Shown piece after piece: positions 49,054 to 58,710 of a DNA stretch of 64,000 bases. Origin of the DNA: Lewinellaceae bacterium (lineage in GTDB: Bacteria; Bacteroidota; Bacteroidia; Chitinophagales; Saprospiraceae); the NCBI GenBank assembly GCA_020636025.1, contig JACJYQ010000001.1:558001-622000 (forward strand), given 5' to 3'. Position numbers and translations under genes: made by a program. Numbering within the stretch: the first letter of the stretch is position 1; every line of letters starts with the position of its first letter. The notes beneath the pieces were generated by a model. It was not told the origin of the DNA and did no database searches. It was given only the letters and a program-made list of their open reading frames with translations.

Positions 49054-50466
49054 TCACTTCATCTTCGCATAGAAATCCGCCAGCATATCACCCAGAGCTC
49101 CTGGCGCCACTCTTTTAGCTAATATCCTTTTGTCTTTGTCGAGAATGTAAATAACCGGCAGGTTGAAGGCATTGTACTGATTTTCTATTTCCGGCATTTT
49201 GTTCCGATCATCTACGTCGTACCAAATCCAATTCTGCTGAGCCACAAATTTTTTCCAATAGGCACTTTCTTCATCTGTATTCAGGGCCACAGCAGCCAGC
49301 CCCTTTACCTGATAATCCAGAAAAGCCTGATAAATATTGGGCATCACTTCCATGCAATGGCTGCACAGTGGACTGTAGAAAATTAACAAGGTGATTGGCG
49401 CTTTGATTTCATATAACTCTACAGGATTGCCGTTTTCATCTGGCAAAATAAAATTAACGGCCATACTTCCGGTGATGTTTGGCCGGTGAGAATCAGCTTT
49501 ATAAGCCAGGCGCTCCAAAGTGGCCATATCCAGCCACGGTGTACGGTCTTTGCGCATATACTTATCAACCATGTGGACAAATATGCGATCTGCACCGGGC
49601 GCAGTATTAAGTTCATAATATTGAGCAATTCTTAAAACAATGAACCTGTAAAAATCGCCTCCCGGAGGTGTTTTCGCAATTACTTCATCAATGGCATTGA
49701 TTAATGAATCGGGCTGTACAGCTACAAACTGACTAAAAAAATTGTCAAAGAAAAGGTGCCAGTAAGTGTTTCGCAGTAAAATTTCATTGTTAAAATCCGT
49801 ATTGTCCCAATAATGGGTCCGTTGCCATATGCTGAATGCCGGATTAGGGCTACCGTTTTTTAAGGAGGGGACAATGGATGCCGGAGGCTCCGGAGCACGA
49901 ACAGATTTAAGCATTTTAGCATACAAATGCTCCGGGTTCATCGTGATGTATTTAATTGCTAGAACCTCGGTTTCCATAATCAGTGAATCAAGGTCGGCTC
50001 GTATGGGTTTCATGGCTTCCTCATCATTTTTCGTAGCCTGAGCGACCATATCCAGCATGGTTCTTTTGGCCTCAAATGCTTTTTCGATCTGGCTTCTGGC
50101 TTGTTCAAATCTGAACAGTGCCTCATTTTGTGGTGAATCTGGCGACCACAAAGAATCAAGATTGCCGGCATCTGCCTCAATTTGAAAATCTGGCTCTGTA
50201 CCTGAAACGATGAAATCAAACAGCCTTTCTGAGCCTTTGCTGAAAAAATAAACACCAGGTTTCACTACTTTTTTTTCTAGGACATATTGCCTGGCGCCCG
50301 GCTGGTAGGGAATAGAATCCAGGAAAAAAGCCTTGCCTCCCATGTAGTATCCAATTATTGCAGTTGGATCTGACAGATTCTGTATTTGAAATGTGATACG
50401 CAGGTTTTGGGCGCTCAAACAGGTTCCCCAAATTAATATGGCCCAAAGGGCAAATAAATTTTTCAT
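49054..50466 (-). CDS. Secreted TlpA-like thioredoxin-fold protein
   Basis: 470 residues from ATG 50466, chosen for its signal peptide (MKNLFALWAILIWGTCLSAQ). An N-terminal DUF4369-like beta-sandwich (about 20-110) and a middle helical region of the DUF5106 type (about 120-320) are followed by a TlpA/AhpC-like thioredoxin domain. The active site is CSHC at C368-C371 inside FYSPLCSHCMEVMPNI. Such Bacteroidota proteins are periplasmic or outer-membrane thiol-disulfide oxidoreductases, possibly reducing or isomerising disulfides in exported Cys-rich proteins. That could matter here because several giant surface proteins in the window are rich in Cys, although this link is inference. It is divergent from accD. 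Confidence 0.85.
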   Translation of the reverse strand: MKNLFALWAILIWGTCLSAQNLRITFQIQNLSDPTAIIGYYMGGKAFFLDSIPYQPGARQYVLEKKVVKPGVYFFSKGSERLFDFIVSGTEPDFQIEADAGNLDSLWSPDSPQNEALFRFEQARSQIEKAFEAKRTMLDMVAQATKNDEEAMKPIRADLDSLIMETEVLAIKYITMNPEHLYAKMLKSVRAPEPPASIVPSLKNGSPNPAFSIWQRTHYWDNTDFNNEILLRNTYWHLFFDNFFSQFVAVQPDSLINAIDEVIAKTPPGGDFYRFIVLRIAQYYELNTAPGADRIFVHMVDKYMRKDRTPWLDMATLERLAYKADSHRPNITGSMAVNFILPDENGNPVELYEIKAPITLLIFYSPLCSHCMEVMPNIYQAFLDYQVKGLAAVALNTDEESAYWKKFVAQQNWIWYDVDDRNKMPEIENQYNAFNLPVIYILDKDKRILAKRVAPGALGDMLADFYAKMK

Positions 50467-50583
50467 GACAAGTATGCTTACTTCTTCGAGCAAAATAACC
50501 AAGAAGGATCAAATTTCAGGTAAGCATTTGCACGATATTAATAAAGTAGCCCAAGGCAGTCTGAAATTGAATGTATAGAAATG

Positions 50584-50591
50584 TATCTTTG
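50584..50591 (+). promoter_or_regulatory. Promoter -7 box (TATCTTTG) for accD
   Basis: An exact TAnnTTTG match ends 40 nt before the accD ATG. The nearest upstream TTG (50567-50569) is a little close to serve as -33. Confidence 0.5.
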
Positions 50592-50631
50592 CCACTCCAA
50601 CCAAATGGCCTGATCAATCAAAACCTGAAAT

Positions 50632-51507
50632 ATGAGTTGGTATAAACGACTTAGGGAAGGTATTTCCACGGCAACTAAGGCCAAAAAGGATGTTCCCGAA
50701 GGTGTATGGTTTCAATGCAAAAAATGCAAGGAGACGAGCACCACCAAAGCATTGGGCGAAAATTTCTACAAATGCCCAAAATGTGATTATCACACCCCTA
50801 TAGGTTCTGCAACCTATTTTGATATACTCTTTGACAATCAGGAGTATATAACCTTACACGACAATCTGGTTTCTGTGGATTTCCTCGGATTCACAGATTT
50901 GAAGCCTTACGATAAACGACTGGATGAAAGCCGGAAAAAGACTGGTCTCAATGACGCACTGGCCATAGGCGCCGGAGAAGTTATGGGGCATCGGTTGGTT
51001 ATCGCAGCAATGGACTTCAGGTTTATTGGAGGTTCGATGGGTTCTGTGGTAGGAGAGAAGATTTCTCTGGCCATCGATAATGCCATTGAAAACCAGGCAG
51101 CCCTGATGATTATTTCCAAATCGGGTGGCGCCCGCATGATGGAAAGTGCTTTTTCTTTAATGCAGATGGCCAAAACCAGCGCCAAACTTACGTTAATGGC
51201 CAAAGCAGGACTGCCTTATTTTTCATTGCTGACAGATCCGACTACAGGCGGGGTAACTGCTTCGTTTGCGATGCTTGGTGATATAAACCTGGCAGAACCC
51301 GGAGCATTGATTGGTTTTGCCGGCCCAAGGGTGATTCGTGAAACGATTAAACGCGATTTGCCAGAAGGCTTCCAAACTTCCGAATTTCTGTTGGACAAAG
51401 GATTCGTAGATCTGGTAGTGAACAGAAAAGACTTGCGGGAAACAGTAGGAGATTTGCTTGCTTTTTTTGAAAAACAGGATAAAAAAGCCAAACAGGACAA
51501 AAAATAG
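50632..51507 (+). CDS. accD: Acetyl-CoA carboxylase carboxyltransferase subunit beta
   Basis: 291 residues. The N-terminal four-Cys zinc ribbon is intact (C29, C32, C48, C51), and the carboxyltransferase core shows SGGARMMES and DPTTGGVTASFAMLGD. With AccA it transfers CO2 from biotin to acetyl-CoA, making malonyl-CoA for fatty-acid synthesis. Its C-terminal tail is lysine-rich (KKAKQDKK). It is followed by mltG about 110 nt later on the same strand. accA is not in the window. Confidence 0.95.
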   Translation: MSWYKRLREGISTATKAKKDVPEGVWFQCKKCKETSTTKALGENFYKCPKCDYHTPIGSATYFDILFDNQEYITLHDNLVSVDFLGFTDLKPYDKRLDESRKKTGLNDALAIGAGEVMGHRLVIAAMDFRFIGGSMGSVVGEKISLAIDNAIENQAALMIISKSGGARMMESAFSLMQMAKTSAKLTLMAKAGLPYFSLLTDPTTGGVTASFAMLGDINLAEPGALIGFAGPRVIRETIKRDLPEGFQTSEFLLDKGFVDLVVNRKDLRETVGDLLAFFEKQDKKAKQDKK

Positions 51508-51617
51508 AGCTACTCAATACAACATGTTTCCTTAATCATACGATAACCCTTGATTGCCTAATCCCGCTGTAGGCTTCTACTTGCTTTACTCATTAGCTTA
51601 CAAACCAGTTATTTACT

Positions 51618-52712
51618 ATGGTAGAAACAATCTCTTATCATCCGGGAACAGCCTCTAAAAGAATGCCATCTAAAATATTTTCCACCCGTAACGTACTGAT
51701 TTTCTTTTTATTAACTTTGGGAATTGGTGGTTATTTCGCCATCCAGCCCTTGAAAGCCATATTGGTTCCTGCCGTAGCTGAAGACATTAGCGATCAATAT
51801 GTTTGCATCCCAACGGGGTCTTCATTCGACGATGTGGTGGGTATTCTGAAAAAAGGTCGGTTCATCAGTGACGAAATTAATTTTCGCTGGTTAGCCGGTC
51901 AAATGAACTACAAGAAAAACATCATGCGGGCTGGCCGATTTGAGGTGCAACCAGGCTGGACCAACAGGCAACTTATTCAACACCTGCGGAATGGTGAGCA
52001 AGCACCGGTCAAACTCATTCTGAATAATGAGCGCCTCCCTGAGGAAGTCGCCGGCAAGGTTTCTGCTTTCATTGAAGCTGACTCAATGTCACTCCTACAA
52101 ATGTTCCGCGACAGGGAGTTTTTGCACCAATATAACCTTACAGAAGAGACTTTGCTAACAGCCTTTATTCCAAATACTTATGAGTTTTACTGGAATACCG
52201 ATGCCAAAGGTTTTCTCACCAAAATGATCAAAGAGCTAGATGTTTTTTGGTCGAAGGAAGACAGGCTTGCGAAGGCAAAAGCACTAGGGCTTAGCGATCA
52301 ACAGGTATATATATTGGCTTCTATTGTTGAGAGGGAAACAAACGCAAATAGCGAAAAACCATCTATTGCCGGTGTTTATCTGAATCGACTCAAAATAAAC
52401 ATGAAGCTTCAGGCTGATCCAACATGCGTTTTTGCTACCCGCGATTTTAAAACCCGACGCGTAACGGAGTACCACACCAGTTTTGACTCACCCTATAATA
52501 CATATATGTACAAAGGCCTTCCTCCAGGCCCTATCAGCATGGCTTCTATTTCCAGCATTGATGCTGTACTAAACCCAGATAAGCACCATTACCTGTATTT
52601 CTGTGCTCGCCCGGATGACTCCGGCACACATGTATTTGCAGAAACCTTTTCTGCCCACAAGGTAAATGCTGCCCGTTTTCAGGCCTACGTAAAGATTAGG
52701 GACCGGAAATAA
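51618..52712 (+). CDS. mltG: Endolytic murein transglycosylase, YceG-like
   Basis: 364 residues. The ATG at 51618 places a short cytoplasmic tail before one membrane helix (about 25-45, VLIFFLLTLGIGGYFAI), and the domain lies in the periplasm. The catalytic Glu is in ASIVERET (E238 by this start). The conserved segments YNTYMYKGLPPGPISMAS and HHYLYFCARPDDSGTHVFA are also present. MltG cleaves nascent peptidoglycan strands, setting glycan length. A later start (MPSKIFSTRN) is possible and would leave the helix intact. The stop codon abuts an AT-rich repeat array, and the next gene begins 212 nt on. Confidence 0.93.
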   Translation: MVETISYHPGTASKRMPSKIFSTRNVLIFFLLTLGIGGYFAIQPLKAILVPAVAEDISDQYVCIPTGSSFDDVVGILKKGRFISDEINFRWLAGQMNYKKNIMRAGRFEVQPGWTNRQLIQHLRNGEQAPVKLILNNERLPEEVAGKVSAFIEADSMSLLQMFRDREFLHQYNLTEETLLTAFIPNTYEFYWNTDAKGFLTKMIKELDVFWSKEDRLAKAKALGLSDQQVYILASIVERETNANSEKPSIAGVYLNRLKINMKLQADPTCVFATRDFKTRRVTEYHTSFDSPYNTYMYKGLPPGPISMASISSIDAVLNPDKHHYLYFCARPDDSGTHVFAETFSAHKVNAARFQAYVKIRDRK

Positions 52713-52924
52713 TTAGCTAATTTGATAATGAGATAATTTGATAATGAGATAATTTGAGTTCAATCTTTTATTTAATGTGAAATCGAAAACCCTTTCGTTC
52801 TCAGTGTTGTTCTTCAAGCAATCATTTTTTTCATTTAAGAACTGATTAATCAGTTCTTAAATCACATTATCATATTAGCTAATTATCGAATTAGCTAATT
52901 ATCACATTATCGAATTAACAAATT
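52711..52924 (+). repeat. AT-rich array with inverted arms upstream of the aldo/keto reductase gene
   Basis: From 52711 to about 52757 the unit (T/A)ATTTGATAATGAGA is repeated after a TTAGCTAATT start. From about 52862 to 52919 the same units run in the opposite orientation (TTAGCTAATTATC, CACATTATCG). The arms are imperfect inverts that surround a 28-bp palindrome. The same TTAGCTAAT element recurs at 62008-62086. Confidence 0.7.
52834..52861 (+). promoter_or_regulatory. Perfect 28-bp palindrome upstream of the aldo/keto reductase gene
   Basis: The 14-nt left arm (52834-52847) is the exact reverse complement of 52848-52861, with core CTGATTAATCAG. It lies 63 nt before the ATG. It could be an operator for a dimeric regulator or simply a hairpin. 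No regulator gene is adjacent. Confidence 0.45.
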
Positions 52925-53947
52925 ATGAAATACCATCTATTCGGGCGTTCAGCGCTCAGGGTTTCTGAGTTGTGTCTGGGAACCATGTCTTTTGGAACTG
53001 AATGGAACTGGGGGGCAGACAAAAAAGAGAGTCAAAAAATATTTGACACGTATGCCGAACACGGCGGCAATTTTGTGGATACTGCAAACCGGTATACAGA
53101 AGGAACAAGTGAGCGTTGGCTTGGCGAATTCATCAAGCAAGAAAGAGACCATTTCGTACTGGCCACTAAATTTACACTTCGGGACGAACTTGGAGATCCA
53201 AATTTTGGAGGAAACCACCGTAAAAATATGCTTCGCTCCGTAGAAGAAAGTCTGAAACGGCTGGATACGGACTTCATTGACTTACTGTGGGTCCATGCCT
53301 GGGATGGCACTGTTCAGCCTGATGAATTGATGCGTAATCTCGAATATCTTGTCCAGAGCGGCAAAGTGCTGCACATCGGTATATCCGATACGCCGGCCTG
53401 GGTTGTCTCACAGGCAAATACACTTGCGGATTTGCGTGGCTGGTCTTCCTTTGTCGGACTTCAAATAGAATATTCCTTATTAGCTCGTACTCCTGAGCGG
53501 GATTTGTTGCCTATGGCCAGGCAATTTGGCATGGCTGTTACACCCTGGGGGGCTATTGCCGGAGGTGCTCTTACAGGTAAATATCTCAAAGGTGAAGCGG
53601 GCAGATTGCCTGAGCATAGTGCAAGACGAAATGCCAGAGCCAATAAACTGGCCTTGAAAGTGGTGAAAGTTGCCGAAAAACTGGGAGTTCCACCGGTCCA
53701 GGTTGCCATCAACTGGACACGCCAGCAAATTCCAGCCTTGAATGTAATTCCCATAATTGGTGCCACTAAAGCAGTTCAGCTGGAATCCTCTCTTGGTTCA
53801 GTGAACTTTGAAATACCCAAAAAATATATGGAAGAACTGGACAAAGCGAGTGAAATCGAATTGGGCTTTCCTCATGACTTTTTGAACTCTGCCAATGTTC
53901 AGGAGATCATGTTTAGCGGTCGACAGGCTGATATTCTAAAACCTTGA
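52925..53947 (+). CDS. Aldo/keto reductase
   Basis: 340 residues, with the tetrad of the AKR family: D52 and Y57 (FVDTANRY), K82 (LATKFT), and H124 (LLWVHAWDG). The (beta/alpha)8 barrel and NADPH-binding C-terminal segment (VIPIIGATKAVQLESSLGSV) are typical of cytosolic oxidoreductases that reduce aldehydes or ketones. The substrate cannot be told. It lies between an AT-rich repeat array (upstream, with a 28-bp palindrome) and a terminator shared with the convergent 54038 gene. Confidence 0.9.
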   Translation: MKYHLFGRSALRVSELCLGTMSFGTEWNWGADKKESQKIFDTYAEHGGNFVDTANRYTEGTSERWLGEFIKQERDHFVLATKFTLRDELGDPNFGGNHRKNMLRSVEESLKRLDTDFIDLLWVHAWDGTVQPDELMRNLEYLVQSGKVLHIGISDTPAWVVSQANTLADLRGWSSFVGLQIEYSLLARTPERDLLPMARQFGMAVTPWGAIAGGALTGKYLKGEAGRLPEHSARRNARANKLALKVVKVAEKLGVPPVQVAINWTRQQIPALNVIPIIGATKAVQLESSLGSVNFEIPKKYMEELDKASEIELGFPHDFLNSANVQEIMFSGRQADILKP

Positions 53948-53974
53948 TACAATCATTTTAATTGGTAAAGAAAA

Positions 53975-54006
53975 AGCGCCATGCTGGATTCGTCCAGCAT
54001 GGCGCT
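53975..54006 (-). terminator. Intrinsic terminator after the 54038 gene
   Basis: A perfect 14-bp stem (53975-53988 with 53993-54006) has a 4-nt loop (TTCG on the plus strand). On the minus strand it is followed by TTTTCTTTACC, so it ends transcription of the 54038-58591 gene. It is 31 nt past that stop and 28 nt past the aldo/keto reductase stop on the opposite strand. The plus side is not T-rich. Confidence 0.8.
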
Positions 54007-54037
54007 AATAGTTTCGAAGGTCCTTAAAGCCAGGTAT

Positions 54038-57000
54038 TTACCTAATAACCATCAACTTCCGTGAACCTACTTCGTGATTTGATCTGAAGCGCAGACTATA
54101 AACTCCGCCAGGCAGATTTGAGCAATCGATGCTGATTACGGTAGCCTGTTCTGTTATTTGAGTTTTCAGCACTCTGCCCGTTGCATCAATCAGACTCAGC
54201 TCCAAACGTGAATTAACCGGTGATGCAAAAATCACATCTGTAATGCCGCTGGTTGGATTCGGTTGAAGACTTACACCACCAAGCCAAACCGGCTCTTTTG
54301 CTGCGCTGAGGTTGTCGATAACAAATCCTCCATAGTGATATTCACAGCCTGCAGCATCTGTGATGATTACATCATAAGTGCCACTCATCAGGTTGTTAAT
54401 ATCTTTTGTGGTAGCAATTTGTTGCCCGTTGCTTAACCAGGAATAAGAATAGGGTGCTTCACCACCAGAAATATCAATACTAATCGATCCGATGCCTTGT
54501 CCGTTCAGGTCGTGGTTTAAAGAACTTGATGCAATTAATACGGCATCAGTAACTGTAATCTCAAAAGAACAGGTGCTTGAATTTCCGCTCGCATCAGTAA
54601 AGCTAAATTCCTGTAAAGTTGTACCTGCCGGGAATTCAGAACCGCTGGGCAAACCACTGCTCTGTTCCCAGTGGCCACTGAGAATCAAACAGTTGTCTTC
54701 GGCAACGGGCGCCTGGAATTCAACCATATTGTCGTAAGAGCATACTTTAATATCTCCAGGGCATGTCACCACAGGTGGAGTGTTATCCACAATCGTAACC
54801 GTTACTGTAGTTGAACTCATCAAGCCTGAATGATCGGTAGCGGTAAGTGTAAGCACCTGATCACCTAAGTCCTGACAACTGAATGACTGGGGTGTCATAG
54901 AGATACTGGCGATGCCACAATTATCCGAAACCAGCGCATTGATGTCCGCTAGTGTCACCATGACACTTCCCTGATCACTTAATACAAGGGTAGCGTTTTG
55001 AGCAGAAACTGAAGGAGCTTCGTTATCGGTAGCTTCAATATCAACCTGGGCTACTGAGGTGCAACCATTTCCATCGGTAACCTGTACAGTATAAGTACCT
55101 ACGGAAGCATTCTCAATGGTGTTTCCAACTGTTCCATCGCTCCATAAGAAGTTGTATGGCATAGTACCTCCCTCCGTCGAAACTGCCGCAGAACCAGTCT
55201 CATCTTCTGCACATACTGGATTCTGAACGTTTATATCCCATGGACCTAAAGGCAGCGGCTCAAGTACCGTTGCCACTGTTTCTGTCTGGCACTGATTGGC
55301 ATCGGTGATGATGGCAGTATAAGTGCCTGCCACCAAATTGGAAATGGTTTGAGTTGATTCACCGTTACTCCATTCATAGGTAAGAGGAGTAGCACCTCCA
55401 GATATATTCAGACTAACCGATCCATTGTTGCCATCTGCACATTGAACATGACTGATAATGCTGGAAGCTGAGATGGCGCAGGTAAAGCTGTTTACGATCA
55501 CGGATTGCGATGTGCTGCAGCCATTTTGATCAGTAACCACTACTGTATATGTACCGGGTGGCAAACCACTGATATTCTGTGTGGTTTCTCCTGTGCTCCA
55601 AGCATACATGAAGTTTCCATTGCCACCAGTTGGATTTGCACTGGCTGTTCCATTATTGGCGCCGGAGGAAGTTTCACTGGTAGAAGTCGCATTGGCTAAC
55701 AATTGGTTAGGCTCAGTGATTTCGATGTTGAGTGATGCAGGACAATTATTAGCATCCACTATTTCAACTGTATAAATGCCAGCTACTAATCCTGCGATAG
55801 CAGCAGTTGTTTCACCATTGCTCCACAAATAAGTAATTGGATCTGTACCACCAGAATAGCTTACATCGGCAGTCCCATTGGCTGCTCCGAAACAAGTCAG
55901 ATCGGTGCCGCTTATGTCGGCTGACAGCGTACAATCAAATGAATTGACAGTTACACTTTTGATCGTTTTACAACCATTGCTATCTTCAATGCTAACGGTG
56001 TAAGTGCCGGGTGCAAGATTTGAAATGCTTTGAGTCATTTCACCATTGCTCCAGGTATATGTGTAGGGCATTGTACCCCCGGCAGGATTTGCCGTTGCTG
56101 TGCCATCGTTCACACCGTTCATGGTTTGATTTGTAGCACTAGCATTTGCAACCAACATACTTGGCTGAGTAATGGCTACAGAAGTAGTCGCTGAACAACC
56201 ATCGCCATCAGTTAACGTAACAAGATAGTTTCCAGCAGGAACATTATTTAATTCTGGTGTATCTGCACCATTGTTCCAGTGATAGGAATAGTCGCCATCG
56301 CCACCGGCACCTGATACAGTTGCGGAGCCTGTTGAACCGCCAAAGCACAATACATCGCTTTGCTGTGTTATGTTAGCCAGGACAGCCTGATTTTGCTCCA
56401 GTTCTGTAGAAGCAGTGGCTGTACAGCCACTCTCCGTATCTGTCACCAGCAATAAATACGTACCTACTGCATCAACAGTTGGGTTTTGTGTATCAGCTCC
56501 GGAAACAATATTGCCGTCTGTGGTTGTCCAGTTATAACTGATATTGGCTCCCTGTGCAGAACCGCTGCCGTCAAGCTCAACTTGCGATGCATTACAATTC
56601 AGATTCTCTGGCGTTTCAGCAGATGCGGCCGGAGGATTGGTGTTGGATTCAATAGTTGTAACTATGGAGCCTGTACAACCATTGTCCGGATCTGAAACCA
56701 CAAGCAAATAATCGCCTGTTTCATATACCACAAAAGAACTCGCATTTGATTTGAAGCCATTAGGTCCGGTCCAGGCGAATACAGCATTTGTGTCTGGAGT
56801 TGTGGCCATTACAAAGGCACTATCCATCAGACAAGTGAATTGTGAAGCGTTTATGGTAACATCCGGCGCTTCAGTATCCAGCACCACAATGGTACTTGAA
56901 TCCCCCATACAACCTGTAATGGTATCCTGTACCAATACTGAATATGTGCCAGCTTCAAAAACGGTTGGACTTTGCTCCTGGGAACTAAAACCGTTTGGAC

Positions 57001-58591
57001 CGATCCAATCGAAAGTTGGACCAACAGCATTGGTTGTAGTAGATAGAATGGCTGAGTCTGCCAAACAGGTAATGGATGCAGGTATTGTACTTATATTAGG
57101 ATCACTATTCAAACCTTCTACCATGGTAGCAGAGGTTTTGGTGCATCCGTTTGCAGTATTTGTAACCTCAAGTGTATACACACCTGGTGCACCCACCACA
57201 GGATGAAGGGTGGCGCCACCGGAAATGATGTTAACACCCGACCATGAATATGAATAATTACTACCGTTTGACCCCGATCCGGATAGCGTATCCAGTGGAA
57301 CAGGGCAGCTTACAAAGCCAGATGGGCCTGCATTGGCATTGGGTGTCACGATATTGGCGCTAACACTTGCGTTTGCATAGGATTTACAGGTGGAAATATT
57401 ATTGGTAATCTGTAAGGTGTAATTACCTGCAGAGTCAACAATAGGCGTAAGCGTATTATCTCCTGACAAAATGTGTCCACCAGAAGTGGCAAACCATTGT
57501 AAACTGAAATCATCACCACTGTCAGACTGCGTAGCATCGAGCTGAACAGTGTTTTCCAGGCAGGTGATTTCATCGGGAGTTGCAATTAGCGCTACCGGGT
57601 AAACCGGTGGGCTCATCGTTTGCGAAATCACTGTAGTACAACCTAAGCCATCTGTTACAGTAGCCTTATATGTACCTACATTAAGTCCATACGCTGTTTC
57701 TGCATTTTGGCCATTTGACCACAGGTAGCTGTAATCATAATCCCAGCCACCAACGCCTGTAATGGTGATGCTGCCTGTGATGCCATTGCATCCAACAGGT
57801 TGTATATCAATTACTTCAGCACTTAATGGGCTTGAAGGATCAAAAACATCAATTGGGTCAGAGACGATTGACTGGTTACCAGATGTAATGGTTACTGTAT
57901 AAGTACCAGCCTGAATATTGCTTAAATTCTGCGTAGTGGCGCCATTACTCCAGGAAAAGCTGAACTGATTATTCCCGCCGCTCACATCTATATTTATGGA
58001 GCCGGTATAGGAACCGAAACAGATAGCATCTGTGGTACTAGCCAGACTATACAAAAGTGGTGGCGGTGCGCAATGCGAATTCCTGAATGCCCATAATCCT
58101 GCGGCACTTAATTGCCCAGCTTCGTACACTTTTTTATCATCCGGACAAATACAGAAGATTGTTGGATAATAGGATATCTGGTATGCGTTGGCAATTGTGT
58201 GGTCATCTATAATGGGGTAGGGGGTTCCTGTAACCCAGTCACCCTGAGTGCCGCCAATACAACCTGAAGGGCCGTACAAACATGCAGTGTTGGTTGAAGG
58301 ATCTCCTTCAATGTAAAAGCAATATGCCTCATCTGTTCCATCCGGGCCATATTGCTCCCATAAATTTTTGAAAGCGTGTGAGTTGTGGTAATTCCAGCAT
58401 GGGCCACACCAGGTGGCTGAAACATCCAGAAAGACGGTTTTGCCCGCATCCAGCAGATCATACAGATGATGGGAATTTCCATCTATATCGGTAGCTGTAA
58501 AATCCGGAGCCATGCTGCCGTCGGGAATTTGTGCGCGCAGACCAGCTAGTCCCAACACACAAAGAAGTGATAGGAGTAAAATTCTTTTCAT
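54038..58591 (-). CDS. Thioredoxin-headed SprB-repeat surface protein with T9SS type A signal
   Basis: 1517 residues with a signal peptide (cleavage near LRAQ, residue 21). Residues about 22-170 are a TlpA-like thioredoxin domain with a canonical WCGPC site (C62, C65). Then come SprB-type repeats (ICFGSYTGSINIDVSGGN, then others with YTYTWSNGEMTQSISNL), PKD-like sandwiches, and a HYR-like domain (PPVVTCPGDIKVCSYDN) near residues 1270-1350. A type A sorting domain follows (VSLQPNPTSGITDV, ending KLMVIR). SprB repeats are usual in type B cargo such as SprB, whereas here the signal is type A. The redox head with a repeat stalk is unusual and suggests a surface-displayed thiol enzyme or a head repurposed as a fold. 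The terminator at 53975-54006 closes the gene. Confidence 0.88.
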   Translation of the reverse strand: MKRILLLSLLCVLGLAGLRAQIPDGSMAPDFTATDIDGNSHHLYDLLDAGKTVFLDVSATWCGPCWNYHNSHAFKNLWEQYGPDGTDEAYCFYIEGDPSTNTACLYGPSGCIGGTQGDWVTGTPYPIIDDHTIANAYQISYYPTIFCICPDDKKVYEAGQLSAAGLWAFRNSHCAPPPLLYSLASTTDAICFGSYTGSINIDVSGGNNQFSFSWSNGATTQNLSNIQAGTYTVTITSGNQSIVSDPIDVFDPSSPLSAEVIDIQPVGCNGITGSITITGVGGWDYDYSYLWSNGQNAETAYGLNVGTYKATVTDGLGCTTVISQTMSPPVYPVALIATPDEITCLENTVQLDATQSDSGDDFSLQWFATSGGHILSGDNTLTPIVDSAGNYTLQITNNISTCKSYANASVSANIVTPNANAGPSGFVSCPVPLDTLSGSGSNGSNYSYSWSGVNIISGGATLHPVVGAPGVYTLEVTNTANGCTKTSATMVEGLNSDPNISTIPASITCLADSAILSTTTNAVGPTFDWIGPNGFSSQEQSPTVFEAGTYSVLVQDTITGCMGDSSTIVVLDTEAPDVTINASQFTCLMDSAFVMATTPDTNAVFAWTGPNGFKSNASSFVVYETGDYLLVVSDPDNGCTGSIVTTIESNTNPPAASAETPENLNCNASQVELDGSGSAQGANISYNWTTTDGNIVSGADTQNPTVDAVGTYLLLVTDTESGCTATASTELEQNQAVLANITQQSDVLCFGGSTGSATVSGAGGDGDYSYHWNNGADTPELNNVPAGNYLVTLTDGDGCSATTSVAITQPSMLVANASATNQTMNGVNDGTATANPAGGTMPYTYTWSNGEMTQSISNLAPGTYTVSIEDSNGCKTIKSVTVNSFDCTLSADISGTDLTCFGAANGTADVSYSGGTDPITYLWSNGETTAAIAGLVAGIYTVEIVDANNCPASLNIEITEPNQLLANATSTSETSSGANNGTASANPTGGNGNFMYAWSTGETTQNISGLPPGTYTVVVTDQNGCSTSQSVIVNSFTCAISASSIISHVQCADGNNGSVSLNISGGATPLTYEWSNGESTQTISNLVAGTYTAIITDANQCQTETVATVLEPLPLGPWDINVQNPVCAEDETGSAAVSTEGGTMPYNFLWSDGTVGNTIENASVGTYTVQVTDGNGCTSVAQVDIEATDNEAPSVSAQNATLVLSDQGSVMVTLADINALVSDNCGIASISMTPQSFSCQDLGDQVLTLTATDHSGLMSSTTVTVTIVDNTPPVVTCPGDIKVCSYDNMVEFQAPVAEDNCLILSGHWEQSSGLPSGSEFPAGTTLQEFSFTDASGNSSTCSFEITVTDAVLIASSSLNHDLNGQGIGSISIDISGGEAPYSYSWLSNGQQIATTKDINNLMSGTYDVIITDAAGCEYHYGGFVIDNLSAAKEPVWLGGVSLQPNPTSGITDVIFASPVNSRLELSLIDATGRVLKTQITEQATVISIDCSNLPGGVYSLRFRSNHEVGSRKLMVIR

Positions 58592-58710
58592 AATAGAAAA
58601 AGGAAAATTATGTGAGGAAATTGATGCCGAAATGTAAGGCTAATAATTAACCCTTCTGAATAACTAGGAAATAAAATTGCGAAAACCCGGATGAATGCCT
58701 TATAAATTAC

